From: Cumulibacter manganitolerans
GTDB lineage: Bacteria; Actinomycetota; Actinomycetes; Mycobacteriales; Antricoccaceae
NCBI RefSeq assembly: GCF_009602465.1
Contig: NZ_WBKP01000022.1
Coordinates: forward strand, 1 to 56,109
Reading direction: 5' to 3'
DNA: 56,109 nucleotides
Both the position numbers and the translations under genes were made by a program. Numbering within the stretch: position 1 is the stretch's first letter; each line of letters starts with the position of its first letter. Of this stretch, positions 26,497-36,138 are shown in pieces. The notes below the pieces were generated by a model, which saw only the letters and a list, made by a program, of their open reading frames with translations, was not told the DNA's origin and did not search any database.

Positions 26497-26616
26497 GCCG
26501 GGGGACTGCGGCAGTACGCCGGAATCCAGCACGAATCTCATGCGTCGAGGGACCCGCGATGGGTATCTTTCGGGCTAACCGGCCGCGGTACGCGGCCGCC
26601 GACCGAAGGAGCACGG

Positions 26617-26769
26617 ATGGCTGAGACGTACAACGGATACTGCGTGAAGTGCAAGGAGAAGCGCGACTTCGAAGGCGAGGTGCACACCAGCGACAGCGGT
26701 CGCCGGATGGCGAAGGGCACCTGCCCCGTGTGCGGGACGAAGATGAACCGGATCCTCGGGAAGGCCTAG
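26617..26769 (+). CDS. DUF5679 zinc-ribbon protein
   Basis: A 50-residue protein with two CxxC knuckles (YCVKC near residue 9 and TCPVCG near 36), so a probable zinc ribbon. It opens MAETYNGYCVKCKEKRDF and ends KMNRILGKA, typical of the small actinobacterial DUF5679 family, whose function is unknown. GAAGGAG precedes the ATG. Its stop lies in CCTAGG and overlaps the stop of the convergent metalloprotease gene by four bases. Confidence 0.87.
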   Translation: MAETYNGYCVKCKEKRDFEGEVHTSDSGRRMAKGTCPVCGTKMNRILGKA

Positions 26770-28229
26770 GAGCCGGTACCCCGCGGCCCGGGCTCGTCGT
26801 CCCCGGGACCGTCGGCCTCCGGATCCTCGCCGGTCGGCGGCTGCGGTTCCGCGGCGTCGCCGCCCCGGGCTGCCCCGCCGTCCCACGACAGCAGCGCCTC
26901 GAAGTCGGCGTCCGTGAGGGTGGGCTCGCCGCCGGCGTGCTCCCCGGGCTCGACCGCCGGCGTCCCGAAGTCCTCGGAGGTGGGCAGCAGGTCCGGGTGC
27001 TCCCACAGCTTGTCGCGGCCGGCGATGCCCTCCGCCGCCTCGATGCGCTCCCACATGGCGGCCGCGTCGCGCAGGCGGCGGGGGCGCAGCTCCAGACCCA
27101 CCAGCGTGGCGAAGGTCTGCTCCGCGGGACCGCCGGTGGCGCGCCGACGGCGCATCATCTCGCTGAGCGCGCCGGCGACCGGCAGCCGGTCGTTCGCGGC
27201 GTGGGTGACGACCCGGTCGACCCAGCCCTCGATGAGGGCCAGCAGCGTCTCGAGGGCCGCCAGCTGCTGCTTCTGCGCCTCGGTCTCCTGCGGCTCGAAC
27301 ACCCCGCTGGACATGATCTCCTGGATCTTCTGCGGGTTGGTCTGCAGATCCTCCGGCGAGACCTCGGACAGCGACTGCTCGATCGCGTTCTTGTCGATGC
27401 TGATGCCGGAGGCGTACGCCTCGATGGTGCTCAGCAGCTTCTTGCGCAGCCATGGCACGTGGCTGAACAGCCGGTGGTAGGCGGCCTCCCGCATGCCGAG
27501 ATACAGCCGGACCTCGTCGGGGATCATGCCGAGCGAGTCGATGAGCGCGTCGACGTTCTGCCCGACGAGGACCGCGGTGCCGTCGGGGCCCAGCGGCAGC
27601 CCGATGTCGGTCGAGGTGAGCACCTCGGTCGACAGCTGCGCCAGGGCGTGGCCGACCTGACCGCCGAACATCATGCCGCCCATCCCGGCGAGCACCTTCT
27701 CGAAGCCCGGGATGGCGGGCATCCCAGGAATCTGCGCGAGGCCGCCCTCGGGCATCAGGGACGTCATCGCGCTGACCATCTTCGCGGCCACCGGGTCGCA
27801 CAGCTTCGCCCACACGTCGAGGGTCTGCGAGATCCACTCGGTGCGGCTCCAGACCTCGACCCGCTTGATGCCGCTGGGGAAGGTGGTCGAGTCCTCCAGC
27901 CACAGGTCACCGATGGGGATGGCCTGCAGCGCCTGGTCGCGGGTGGTCGCGGTGCGCTTCTCGCCCGCGCGGGCGGCCTGGATCGCGGTCTGCTTGGCGA
28001 GGTCCCAGTTCACCGGTCCCGAGCTCTGGCCCTGCCCGGCGAGCATCTGCTGGATCTGCTGGATCATCGGCATCAGCGCGCTCATGTCGGCGGGCAGCTG
28101 GCCGCCGGGCAGACCCGGCATCCCGGGGAAGCCGAAACCGAACGGGTTCTGCTGAGAAGGCGACTGGTCGTCGGAGGAATCGTCGTCGTCCGGACCAGGG
28201 CCGTTGAAGCCGAAAGGTGGCTTGGTCAT
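26766..28229 (-). CDS. DUF2342 zinc-dependent metalloprotease-like protein
   Basis: A 487-residue protein of the actinobacterial DUF2342 (F420-associated or zinc-dependent metalloprotease-like) family, syntenic with Rv3195. The N-terminus is a Gly/Pro/Phe-rich low-complexity stretch (FGFGFPGMPGLPGG). The core contains GQVGHALAQLS and the conserved REAAYHRLFSHVPWLR, whose histidines are proposed metal ligands. The acidic Pro-rich tail (ending DDEPGPRGTGS) looks disordered. The ATG at 28229 has GGAGG upstream, which is better than an in-frame start at 28262. The activity has not been shown for close relatives that I know of. Confidence 0.85.
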   Translation of the reverse strand: MTKPPFGFNGPGPDDDDSSDDQSPSQQNPFGFGFPGMPGLPGGQLPADMSALMPMIQQIQQMLAGQGQSSGPVNWDLAKQTAIQAARAGEKRTATTRDQALQAIPIGDLWLEDSTTFPSGIKRVEVWSRTEWISQTLDVWAKLCDPVAAKMVSAMTSLMPEGGLAQIPGMPAIPGFEKVLAGMGGMMFGGQVGHALAQLSTEVLTSTDIGLPLGPDGTAVLVGQNVDALIDSLGMIPDEVRLYLGMREAAYHRLFSHVPWLRKKLLSTIEAYASGISIDKNAIEQSLSEVSPEDLQTNPQKIQEIMSSGVFEPQETEAQKQQLAALETLLALIEGWVDRVVTHAANDRLPVAGALSEMMRRRRATGGPAEQTFATLVGLELRPRRLRDAAAMWERIEAAEGIAGRDKLWEHPDLLPTSEDFGTPAVEPGEHAGGEPTLTDADFEALLSWDGGAARGGDAAEPQPPTGEDPEADGPGDDEPGPRGTGS

Positions 28230-28347
28230 GCTGCCTCCAATGATGGGCGCTCTGTACGACAACGTTCTGCCGCCCGAGGGTTGTTCCCTCGCTGGGGGTG
28301 CGGCGGGCGGCGATGGGTGCGGCCGCTCGCTCGCCTAGGCTAGGGCA

Positions 28348-29364
28348 ATGACTCGTCGGGCGCAGACCTTGCTCAGCGGGACGGTCGTGCTGGCGATCCT
28401 GGTGTGGCTGCTGGCGCTGATCCGGGTGCCGTACGTCGCGTGGGTCCCCGGTCCCACGGTCAACACGCTCGGTTCCTACGAGGGCAAACCGGTCATCGTC
28501 GTCGACGGCAAGACCCCCAACCAGACCGATGGCCACCTGAACCTGACCACGGTGGGCGTGGTCGACGACATCACGATCATCCAGGCGATCACCGGCTGGT
28601 TCTCCAGCGACACCGCGATCGTGCCGCGCGAGGTCGTGTACCCGCCGACGAAGTCGCGCGACCAGATCGACCAGGCGAACCGGGCCGACTACGTGCAGAG
28701 CGAGAGCTCGGCGATCCAGGCGGCGATGAACTATCTCGGCTACCCGAAGAAGATCATCGTCGTCCAGCCGCCGAAGGACGCCCAGATCGCGGCGGGGGAC
28801 GCCCTGGAGAAGGTGGACGGCACGGCGGTGGCGACCACCGACGAGCTGGCCGCGGTGATGGCCGAGATCGCGCCCGGCACCACGATCACGGTGGACTACC
28901 TGCACGACGGGCAGCCGGTGAGCACGCAGCTCACCACGCAGCCGCCCCCGAAGGGACGCTCGGGGTCCGTCATGGGGATGACCGTCAACGTGCGCGGCTA
29001 CGGCGGGTTCAGCGTGAGCTTCTCCCAGAACGACATCGGCGGTCCGTCGGCGGGGCTGATGCTCACCCTCGGCATCATCGACCTCGTCGGCCCCAGCCCG
29101 ATCGTGGGCGGGGAGTTCATCGCCGGGACGGGCACCATCGACTCCGGCGGCAAGGTGGGTCCGATCGGCGGCATCCGCTTCAAGCTGATGAAGGCGACCG
29201 AGGTGGGCGCGAAGCTGTTCCTCACCCCCGCCGAGAACTGCGCCGAGGCCATGACGGACCCGCCCGCGGGCGCCCCGGTGCTCGCCAAGGTCGAGAAACT
29301 GCAGGACGCGATCGACGCGATCGCGGGCTTCCGCGCCGGGAAGAAGATCGCGACGTGCTCGTGA
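28348..29364 (+). CDS. PDZ-Lon membrane protease (YlbL family)
   Basis: Membrane-anchored serine protease of 338 residues with an external active domain. One N-terminal transmembrane helix (about 8-28), a PDZ domain (about 125-205) and a C-terminal Lon proteolytic domain are seen, with S234 in GGPSAGLM and K279 about 45 residues later as the Ser-Lys dyad. It is syntenic with Rv3194c. Proposed roles include turnover of membrane or secreted regulators; the substrate here is unknown. The start looks leaderless: TAGGCTAGGG lies just before the ATG and no Shine-Dalgarno sequence is present. It diverges from the DUF2342 gene across 118 bp. Confidence 0.92.
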   Translation: MTRRAQTLLSGTVVLAILVWLLALIRVPYVAWVPGPTVNTLGSYEGKPVIVVDGKTPNQTDGHLNLTTVGVVDDITIIQAITGWFSSDTAIVPREVVYPPTKSRDQIDQANRADYVQSESSAIQAAMNYLGYPKKIIVVQPPKDAQIAAGDALEKVDGTAVATTDELAAVMAEIAPGTTITVDYLHDGQPVSTQLTTQPPPKGRSGSVMGMTVNVRGYGGFSVSFSQNDIGGPSAGLMLTLGIIDLVGPSPIVGGEFIAGTGTIDSGGKVGPIGGIRFKLMKATEVGAKLFLTPAENCAEAMTDPPAGAPVLAKVEKLQDAIDAIAGFRAGKKIATCS

Positions 29365-29463
29365 CGAGCGGCGCCGGCGGCCAGGTGGCCGGAGGTGCGG
29401 AGGCCTCATAGGCTGCTCATGACAGGAACCACACGCGGGCACCGGGCGTTGGGGAAGCAGTGC

Positions 29464-29484
29464 GCGGCCGGTCATGCCGGCCGC
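29464..29484 (+). promoter_or_regulatory. 5'-UTR hairpin before the UPF0182 gene
   Basis: GCGGCCGG (29464-29471) pairs perfectly with CCGGCCGC (29477-29484) around a five-base loop. It is followed by the purine-rich GAAAATAGGAG that includes the probable ribosome-binding site. There is no U-run, so it is more likely a leader element or mRNA stabiliser than a terminator. A possible -10, TAGGCT, lies about 55 bp upstream. Confidence 0.4.
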
Positions 29485-29508
29485 CGACGAAAATAGGAGC
29501 GTGCAAGG

Positions 29509-32448
29509 GTGGCAGTTCGACCGCCGGCCCCGGGGACCTGGGGACTGAGCAAGCGGGCGCGAGTGCTGCTCACCATCGCGGCCGTGATCGCGGTGCTCGC
29601 GATCCTCGGCAGCCTGGTGGCCAAGCTGCTGGTGCGGTACTGGTGGTTCCAGGAGACGGGCTACACGTCGGTCTTCTGGACGACCTGGCGCACCCGCGCG
29701 GTGCTGTTCCTGGTCTTCGGCGTCCTCGCTGCGGTCGTGATCGGCCTGAACGCCTATCTCGCCTACCGGTTGCGCCCGGCGTTCCGGCCGCTCACCGCGG
29801 AGCAGCAGAACCTCGAGCAGTACCGCCGGGCCATCGAGCCGCGCGGCCGTCTCGCGCTGATCGGGCTGTCGCTGGCGGCGTTCCTGATCGGCGGGTACGC
29901 CGCGCAGTCGCAGTGGCGCTCGTACCTGCTGTGGTCCAACGCGACGCCGTTCGGGCGGACCGATCCGCAGTTCGGGCTGGACGTCTCCTTCTACACCTTC
30001 GAGCTGCCGTTCTGGCGGTTCGCCCTGAGCTTCCTGATGGTGGTCGTCGCGCTCGGTCTGCTGGTCGCCGCGGGCATCCACTACCTGTACGGCGGCATCC
30101 GGCTCAACACGCCGGGGGAGCGGTTCGCGACCGGCGCGCTGGCGCACCTGGCCGTGCTGCTCGGCGTGTTCGTGCTGCTCAAGGCGCTGGGCTACTGGCT
30201 CGACCGGTATGACCTGATGTTCTCCACGCGCGGCAAGAACTTCTACGGCGCGGCGGCGGCCGACGTGAACGCGATGCTGCCGGCGAAGTCGATCCTGGCC
30301 GTGGTCGCGATCATCTGCGCGCTCGCGTTCTTCGCGACGATCCTGATGAAGAACTTCGCCGTGCCCGCCATGGCGCTCGCGCTGATGGTGGTGGCCTCCC
30401 TCGCCATCGGCATGGCCTACCCGGCGATCTACAACCGGTTCGTCGTCCTGCCGAACGCCAACGTGAAGGAGGCGCCGTACATCGAGCGGGCGATGGACGC
30501 GACGCTGGCGGCGTACGGCCTGAACAACGTCGACTACCAGTCCTATCCGGCCAAGTCGACCGCCGAGCCGTCGGAGATCCGCTCGGACGCCGGCACCATC
30601 CCGCACCTGCGGCTGCTGGACCCGAACGTGATCAGCGAGGTCGTGCAGCAGAACGAGCAGGTCGTGCGGGTGTACTCTTTCGCCAGCAAGCTCGACATCG
30701 ACCGGTACACGGTCGAAGGCAAGAGCGAGGAGTACGTCGTCGCGGTCCGCGAGCTCGACCCGTCGAAGTTCAGCGAGGCCCAGCAGAACTGGATCAACCT
30801 GCACACGTACTACACCCACGGCTACGGGTTCATCGCGGCGCCGGCCAACGAGGTCGACGACAAGGGCATGCCGAAGTTCGTGAACTCCGGCTTCGACGGC
30901 GGCCTGATCCCCGTCAAGCAGCCGCGGATCTACTACGGCGAGCTCAACGACGAGTACTCCATCGTCGGCAGCGCCGACGGCAAGGACCGCGAGTACGACC
31001 GGCCCGAGAGCGACGACGGCCAGAACAAGGGTGAGAAGAAGACGACGTACGACGGCAAGGGCGGCGTCCCCGTCAACAGCTTCTTCCGCAAGGCCGTGTT
31101 CGCGATCAACTACGCCGAGGGCAACTTCATCCTCAACAGCAGCATCGGCGACAGCTCGAAGGTGATCTACAACCGCACCCCGCGGGAGCGCGTCGAGTCG
31201 GTGGCGCCGTTCATCACCGCCGACGGCGACCCCTATCCCGCGGTCGTCGACGGCCGGATCGTGTGGATCGTCGACGGCTACACGACCAGCGACGGTTACC
31301 CGTACGCCGCGCAGACGAGCCTGCGCGACACCACGGCCGACGCGCAGACCGGCACCGGCACCGCGGCGCTCCCGGACGAGCAGGTCAACTACGTGCGGAA
31401 CTCCGTGAAGGCGACGGTCGACGCGTACGACGGCACGGTGACGCTGTACGAGTGGGACAAGAAGGACCCCGTGCTGAAGACCTGGGAGAAGGCCTACCCG
31501 GGCCTGATCAAGCCCAAGGCGGACATCTCCAAGGAGCTGCAGTCGCACTTCCGGTACCCCGAGGACATGTTCAAGCTCCAGCGACAGCTGCTCACGCAGT
31601 ATCACGTGACCGACACCAGCAAGTTCTACAGTGAGGACAGCTTCTGGAAGGTAGCGGCCGATCCGACCGGGGGAGCCGGTGACCAGCCGGCGTACTACGT
31701 ACGCTCCCAGCTGCCCGGCGAGCCGGACTCGACGTTCAAGATCACGTCGCCGCTGACCGCGCAGAACAAGGACAACATCACGGCCTACATGTCGGCGGAG
31801 AGCGACCCCGAGAACTACGGCAAGATCACCGTGCTGACGATGCCGCCGTCGGAGAACACGTTCGGACCCAAGCAGGTGCAGAACCAGTTCACCAACGACG
31901 AGGAGATCAAGACCAAGCTCAACCTGCTGCGCCAGGGCGGCAATCCGGACGCGGTCGAGTTCGGCAACCTGCTGACCGTCCCCATCGCCGGCGGGCTGCT
32001 GTACGTGGAGCCGGTGTACGTGCGGTCGTCGTACCCGACGCTGCAGTTCGTGCTGCTGCAGTACGGCGGCAAGCTCGCGTGGGCACCGACGATCAAGGAG
32101 GGCCTCGACAAGCTCTTCGGCGCCGGGGCGGGCGACAATGCGCAGAACACCGCCAACCAGGAGGCGGCGACCGGCGGAACGACGGAAGGCTCGACCGGCG
32201 GATCCAACGGCGGGTCGAGCAACGGCTCCGGTTCGACCGGACAGTCGTCGGCGCAGCAGAAGATCGCCGACGCGAACTCCCAGCTGCAGGCGGCCATCAC
32301 CGCCTACGAGAACGCGGCGAAGAACGGCGACTATGCCGCGATGGGTGCCGCTCAGCAGCAGATCATCGACGCGGGCAAGGCGCTGGACGCCGCGGTCAAG
32401 GAGGAGCAGGCCGGCCAGTCCGCCGCCCCGACCTCCGGCGGCAACTAG
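29509..32448 (+). CDS. UPF0182 family integral membrane protein
   Basis: A large membrane protein of 979 residues, family function unknown. About seven transmembrane helices occupy the first 310 residues (RVLLTIAAVIAVLAILG, AVLFLVFGVLAAVVIG, LALIGLSLAAFLIG and others). A long extracytoplasmic domain follows with the conserved YxxRWWFQETGY-like start region (YWWFQETGYTSVFW) and many aromatic strands. The last about 120 residues are Gly/Ser/Thr-rich, then a short Gln/Ala helix. It is syntenic with Rv3193c. The GTG start follows AAGGGT, with AGGAG slightly further upstream. It is the last gene of the conserved block before the tRNA. Confidence 0.92.
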   Translation: MAVRPPAPGTWGLSKRARVLLTIAAVIAVLAILGSLVAKLLVRYWWFQETGYTSVFWTTWRTRAVLFLVFGVLAAVVIGLNAYLAYRLRPAFRPLTAEQQNLEQYRRAIEPRGRLALIGLSLAAFLIGGYAAQSQWRSYLLWSNATPFGRTDPQFGLDVSFYTFELPFWRFALSFLMVVVALGLLVAAGIHYLYGGIRLNTPGERFATGALAHLAVLLGVFVLLKALGYWLDRYDLMFSTRGKNFYGAAAADVNAMLPAKSILAVVAIICALAFFATILMKNFAVPAMALALMVVASLAIGMAYPAIYNRFVVLPNANVKEAPYIERAMDATLAAYGLNNVDYQSYPAKSTAEPSEIRSDAGTIPHLRLLDPNVISEVVQQNEQVVRVYSFASKLDIDRYTVEGKSEEYVVAVRELDPSKFSEAQQNWINLHTYYTHGYGFIAAPANEVDDKGMPKFVNSGFDGGLIPVKQPRIYYGELNDEYSIVGSADGKDREYDRPESDDGQNKGEKKTTYDGKGGVPVNSFFRKAVFAINYAEGNFILNSSIGDSSKVIYNRTPRERVESVAPFITADGDPYPAVVDGRIVWIVDGYTTSDGYPYAAQTSLRDTTADAQTGTGTAALPDEQVNYVRNSVKATVDAYDGTVTLYEWDKKDPVLKTWEKAYPGLIKPKADISKELQSHFRYPEDMFKLQRQLLTQYHVTDTSKFYSEDSFWKVAADPTGGAGDQPAYYVRSQLPGEPDSTFKITSPLTAQNKDNITAYMSAESDPENYGKITVLTMPPSENTFGPKQVQNQFTNDEEIKTKLNLLRQGGNPDAVEFGNLLTVPIAGGLLYVEPVYVRSSYPTLQFVLLQYGGKLAWAPTIKEGLDKLFGAGAGDNAQNTANQEAATGGTTEGSTGGSNGGSSNGSGSTGQSSAQQKIADANSQLQAAITAYENAAKNGDYAAMGAAQQQIIDAGKALDAAVKEEQAGQSAAPTSGGN

Positions 32449-32629
32449 CCGCAGACGGCGTCGAGCCCCAGGGTGTGCGCGCCCCTTCCACGGTCGTCGA
32501 GCGAGCCGGAGCGCCAGCGGAGGCGACGTCGAGACGCCGTACGCCGCGGGCCTCGTCCCCGGCCACAAGGTGACGTCGCACACCCTCGGTTGCACGGATG
32601 GGGCGACTGGCGTAACATATTCAGAGCAG

Positions 32630-32703
32630 CGCGGGGTGGAGCAGCTCGGTAGCTCGCTGGGCTCATAACCCAGAGGTCGCAGGTTCAAATCCTGTCCCCG
32701 CTA
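32630..32703 (+). tRNA. Initiator tRNA-fMet (CAT)
   Basis: A 74-nt cloverleaf without an encoded CCA. The acceptor stem has an unpaired first position (C1 against U72), and the anticodon stem ends in three consecutive G-C pairs (CTGGG/CCCAG around CTCATAA). Both are identity marks of initiator tRNAs. The T loop is GGTTCAAATCC. A possible -10 (TAACAT or TATTCA) precedes it, and a strong terminator follows. Confidence 0.95.
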
Positions 32704-32710
32704 CTGATAT

Positions 32711-32753
32711 CAGGTCCGGGATCTTCGGATCCCGGGCCTGAAGCCTTTCTTCG
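32711..32753 (+). terminator. Terminator of tRNA-fMet
   Basis: CAGGTCCGGGATC (32711-32723) pairs with GATCCCGGGCCTG (32728-32740), 13 bp with one G-U pair, around a TTCG tetraloop. It is followed by AAGCCTTTCTTCG. It lies 8 nt after the tRNA 3' end. Confidence 0.85.
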
Positions 32754-32805
32754 GACGGCGCTCTCCGGAACACAAGCTGACTGGGCGAGCCCTTGGTGGC
32801 TCCTA

Positions 32806-32835
32806 TACCTGCGCCGGCACTACCTGCACCGGCAC
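32806..32835. repeat. Tandem 15-bp direct repeat
   Basis: TACCTGCGCCGGCAC is followed at once by TACCTGCACCGGCAC (14 of 15 identical). It lies in the 137-bp gap between the tRNA terminator and the stop of the AddA-like gene, at the boundary between conserved and accessory sequence. It may be a short slippage duplication. No function is evident. Confidence 0.5.
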
Positions 32836-32877
32836 GCGGAGCGCACTTTCAGTGACGGGAGAAGCGGCCCAGCGACC

Positions 32878-35800
32878 TCACGAGCCTGCGTCCTGTGCGT
32901 TCAGAAAGAGCAGCCTTCCCTCGCTCGCAACGTGTGCGCCGACTTCCAGTGCTTCGTGATAGGCACGCAGCTGAGGTGCGTAGTAGGCCTGTCTCGCAGG
33001 TATGGCAGCAAGCGGAATGCGGTCGGTCTTGTAGTCCACGACGACCAGCGTGCCGTCATCCTCCCGGTAGATCAGGTCGATGAAGCCCTCGAGCACGATT
33101 CCGTCGTCGTCCACCATGCCGACGTACGACTCGCGCCAGTGCGGGCGCGCAGCGGCACGTCGTACGACGTCGGAATCGAGCGCCGACTGGACCAGCGCTC
33201 GGACGCTGTCGGCGTGGTCGACGACACCTTCCGCAAGGCACTGCGACGCCACCGCATCGTCGAGTCCCTCGCCCGTCGCGAGGTCGACGATCTGCAGTAC
33301 GCCGTGAACGGCACGGCCGATGGCGTCGCCGTAGCGGCCCTTCCTCCACGGTGGCAGCTCCACGTCGCGTGCGCCCTTGTGCTCGCCGGCGATGACGACC
33401 TGGTTCTCGTCGAGCACTACCTCGGGGTCCGTCCCCTCGAGGCCCGAGGCACTTCGAGAAGGCGCAAGGCGTGTGGTGTCTCGCACCGATTGGAGGCGCG
33501 CGAGCCAGGTCTCGAAGTCCGGAGGAGGGGCTGTCGGTGCGGTGGCGCCTGTCGGCGCTCCGGTGGCCTCGGAGGGTGCTTCTGCCAGGTCGTCGAGCCT
33601 GACCGCGCCTGCAGCCGAGGCTCCTCCGGCCTCGGCGATCAGCCCGGCGTTGGTTGTCGCGTCGCCCTTGGTCTGCCCGCGGTGCAGCGACACCACGAGG
33701 TGGTCCCGGGCACGCGTGGCGGCGACGTACAACAGCCGGCGGCGCTCGTACGCGTCCATCTGCTCGTCGAGCGGCTGCACGTCCTTGAAGTCGTTGGTCT
33801 GCACCGTCTTGGTCAGCTTGACGGCGTACCCATCCGGCTTCCACAGCAGCTGCACGCCGTTGGGATTGCGCGGCTGTGACGTCATGCCCGACAGCACGAC
33901 CATGGGGAACTCCAGACCCTTGGCGCCGTGGATGGTCATGATGCGTACGGCGTCCACGTCGGTCTCGGGGAGGATCGCCTCCGCGACTCGCGAGGACTCC
34001 TCGCCCTGCTTCGCGGCCCAGACCAGGTACGAGCGCAAGCCGCCGTGCTCGACCTCGGACCAGGCGCGCGCCTGGTCGGCCACGAACCGCAGCCGGCGCC
34101 ACTGGTCACGAACGCGCGGGCCGTCGACCGCCACCTCGAACATGCGTCGCTCGGCGATCAGGGCGCCGAGGACCTCGCTCGGCGTCATCCACCGGGAGCG
34201 GTAGAACAGGCGCCGCAGATACTCGATCGCCTGCCCGACCGGGTGCGATCGGCGCTCCTCGTCGATCGGAGCGAGGATGTTGAACCGGCCGCCGCCGTGC
34301 TTCCACGTCCACAGATCGTCGTCACCGCAGCCGAACAACGCGGATCGGAGCGCCATGACACACGCGAACTGGTCGCCCGGGTCGGCGACGGCGCGCGCGG
34401 CGAGCAGCAGGTCGTGCACCTCGGACGCCTGGTAGACGAGCGAGCTGGACTCGGCGCGATAGGAGATCCCGGCAGCGTCGAGCGCCTCCTCGAGCTGGTC
34501 CAACGAGGTGCGTGCCGGGATGAGGATGGCGATGTCTCCCAGCCGCAGCGGTCGCCACTCCTTCGTCTGTGCGTCGTGGACGGTCCACCCCTCTGCGTGC
34601 GCCTTCCGGATGACGGCAGCGACGTCTGCCGCCTCTTCCGTCCGGAGCAGGTCGGCGTTGCCCTGCGCCTGGTAGTCGTGCGCGTCGGCGCCGAGTACAG
34701 CGACCGCGGGCCCATCGCCGGTCTCGAAGACGTCACTGTCGAGCGGCTCGTAAGGGGGCTGGGCGTCGGGGACGTAGTCGATCAGGTGGTCGAAGACGTC
34801 GTTGACCCACCGCAGGATCGGGTCTGCCGCCCGGAAGTTCGTGGTGAGCTTGACCTGCGCGGCCTGGCCGAACCACTTCTGCACACCGAGATAGACCGCG
34901 ATGTTCGCGCGCCGGAAGCGGTAGATCGACTGCTTCGGATCACCGACCACGAACAGCGACCCCTCCGGGACCTCGATGTCCCGCCAGTCCGGCGCGTCGG
35001 CGTCGCGGCCTCCGGCAATCCGCACGGCCAGCTCGATCTGGATGGGGTCGGTGTCTTGGAACTCGTCGAGCAGCAGCAGCGGGAACTGCTGCTGGAGCGC
35101 CTCGCGAACGTCGCGGTTCTCCCGGAGCAGCTCGCGTGCCAGGACGAGCAGGTCGTGGAACTCCAGCCGTCCCTCGGCCGCGCGTTTCCGTGCAGCGCGT
35201 ACGACGCGCTCGGCGATCCAGTATGCGAGCGGGCGCAGCGTGGCTTCCGTGAACTCGGCCGCCGCCTGCGTGGCGCGCGATTGAAGGCCCCTGCAGGCGG
35301 TCTTGACGTCGTCCAGGTCGCGCCAATTGGCCCTACGCCCATAGAGGAACTTCAACGTGCTGGCAGCGAGCAGGGCGGCGTAGGTCTCACGGTCGTCTGC
35401 GGCAGCCGTCAGCCGCTCGCCCCACTTGCCGAGCTCGGCGAGGTTGGGCAGGAACTTGTCGTCGTCGTCTCGACACTCAGCCGCCCGCGCGGCGAGCCGT
35501 GCCGCCTCCTCCGCCAGGTGTACGACGTCCGGTGGGCGGAGCGCGGGCGGCCCACCGGGAAGCACCCGGTCCTCGATCAGATCCCAGTCGGCGCCGAAAG
35601 CCCGCGTCACCGAGCGCAAATGATCGAGCTTGACGCCGGCGGACAGCGCGAGGGCCACCTTATCGGCCATGTCGGGGTCGTCGAGCAGCTCGCGCTGCAG
35701 CACCGACCAGCGCTCCTCGAAGGCGACCGACGAGGCCACCTCGTCGAGTACCTCGAGCAGCGGCGGGAGACCGGCCTCGATCGGGTGCAGCGTGAGGATC

Positions 35801-36138
35801 CGCTGGGCGAAGGAGTGGAGGGTACCGATCGCCGCGGAGTCCAGGTCCTCGAGCGCCTCCGCCGCACGCCGGCGCTCGGGCTCCGACGTGTCCTTGTTTC
35901 GCCAGACGGCCTCGAACTCGCCGCGAAGCCGGTCGCGCAGCTCGGCGCCCGCCTTCTCCGTGAAGGTGACGGCGGCAATGTTCGCCAGCCGGACGCCGTC
36001 GCGAAGGGCCAGCGTCCGCACGCGGTTCACCAGGGATCTCGTCTTCCCGGAGCCGGCACCGGCGTCCACGAAGAGGTTTTCGTTGGTTTCGCAAGCGATG
36101 CGCCGGCGCGCGGCGTCGTCGGCGAGGCTCCGGTTCAC
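32878..36138 (-). CDS. AddA-like helicase-nuclease (UvrD/RecB family)
   Basis: SF1 helicase fused to a RecB-type nuclease, 1,086 residues. Motor: DAGAGSGKT (Walker A, ending T33), TFTEKAGAELRDRLR, D358-E359 in LLDEFQDTDP, VVGDPKQSIYRFRRA, MTIHGAKGLEFPMV, and RRLLYVAATRARDHL. The nuclease at the C-terminus shows D1021 (EGFIDLIYR), D1035-x-K1037 (VDYKTD) and YAPQLRAYHEAL. The layout equals AddA, and the gene downstream of an AddB-like gene overlaps it by four bases (GTGA). It is distinct from AdnA and AdnB in the same window. With its partner split by an IS, transcription or complex formation may be impaired. A role in recombination or phage-DNA degradation is inferred. Confidence 0.88.
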   Translation of the reverse strand: MNRSLADDAARRRIACETNENLFVDAGAGSGKTRSLVNRVRTLALRDGVRLANIAAVTFTEKAGAELRDRLRGEFEAVWRNKDTSEPERRRAAEALEDLDSAAIGTLHSFAQRILTLHPIEAGLPPLLEVLDEVASSVAFEERWSVLQRELLDDPDMADKVALALSAGVKLDHLRSVTRAFGADWDLIEDRVLPGGPPALRPPDVVHLAEEAARLAARAAECRDDDDKFLPNLAELGKWGERLTAAADDRETYAALLAASTLKFLYGRRANWRDLDDVKTACRGLQSRATQAAAEFTEATLRPLAYWIAERVVRAARKRAAEGRLEFHDLLVLARELLRENRDVREALQQQFPLLLLDEFQDTDPIQIELAVRIAGGRDADAPDWRDIEVPEGSLFVVGDPKQSIYRFRRANIAVYLGVQKWFGQAAQVKLTTNFRAADPILRWVNDVFDHLIDYVPDAQPPYEPLDSDVFETGDGPAVAVLGADAHDYQAQGNADLLRTEEAADVAAVIRKAHAEGWTVHDAQTKEWRPLRLGDIAILIPARTSLDQLEEALDAAGISYRAESSSLVYQASEVHDLLLAARAVADPGDQFACVMALRSALFGCGDDDLWTWKHGGGRFNILAPIDEERRSHPVGQAIEYLRRLFYRSRWMTPSEVLGALIAERRMFEVAVDGPRVRDQWRRLRFVADQARAWSEVEHGGLRSYLVWAAKQGEESSRVAEAILPETDVDAVRIMTIHGAKGLEFPMVVLSGMTSQPRNPNGVQLLWKPDGYAVKLTKTVQTNDFKDVQPLDEQMDAYERRRLLYVAATRARDHLVVSLHRGQTKGDATTNAGLIAEAGGASAAGAVRLDDLAEAPSEATGAPTGATAPTAPPPDFETWLARLQSVRDTTRLAPSRSASGLEGTDPEVVLDENQVVIAGEHKGARDVELPPWRKGRYGDAIGRAVHGVLQIVDLATGEGLDDAVASQCLAEGVVDHADSVRALVQSALDSDVVRRAAARPHWRESYVGMVDDDGIVLEGFIDLIYREDDGTLVVVDYKTDRIPLAAIPARQAYYAPQLRAYHEALEVGAHVASEGRLLFLNAQDAGS

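Noticed and set aside
26291-26624. Short open frames on both strands in the DnaA-box-like region
   Set aside because: No ribosome-binding sites and no family resemblance. They are explained by the absence of stop codons in GC-rich DNA.
27907-32688. A 1,593-codon minus-strand open frame opposite the PDZ-Lon and UPF0182 genes
   Set aside because: Its composition is typical of antisense shadows. It also runs across the divergent promoter and the tRNA-fMet gene, which no real CDS should do.
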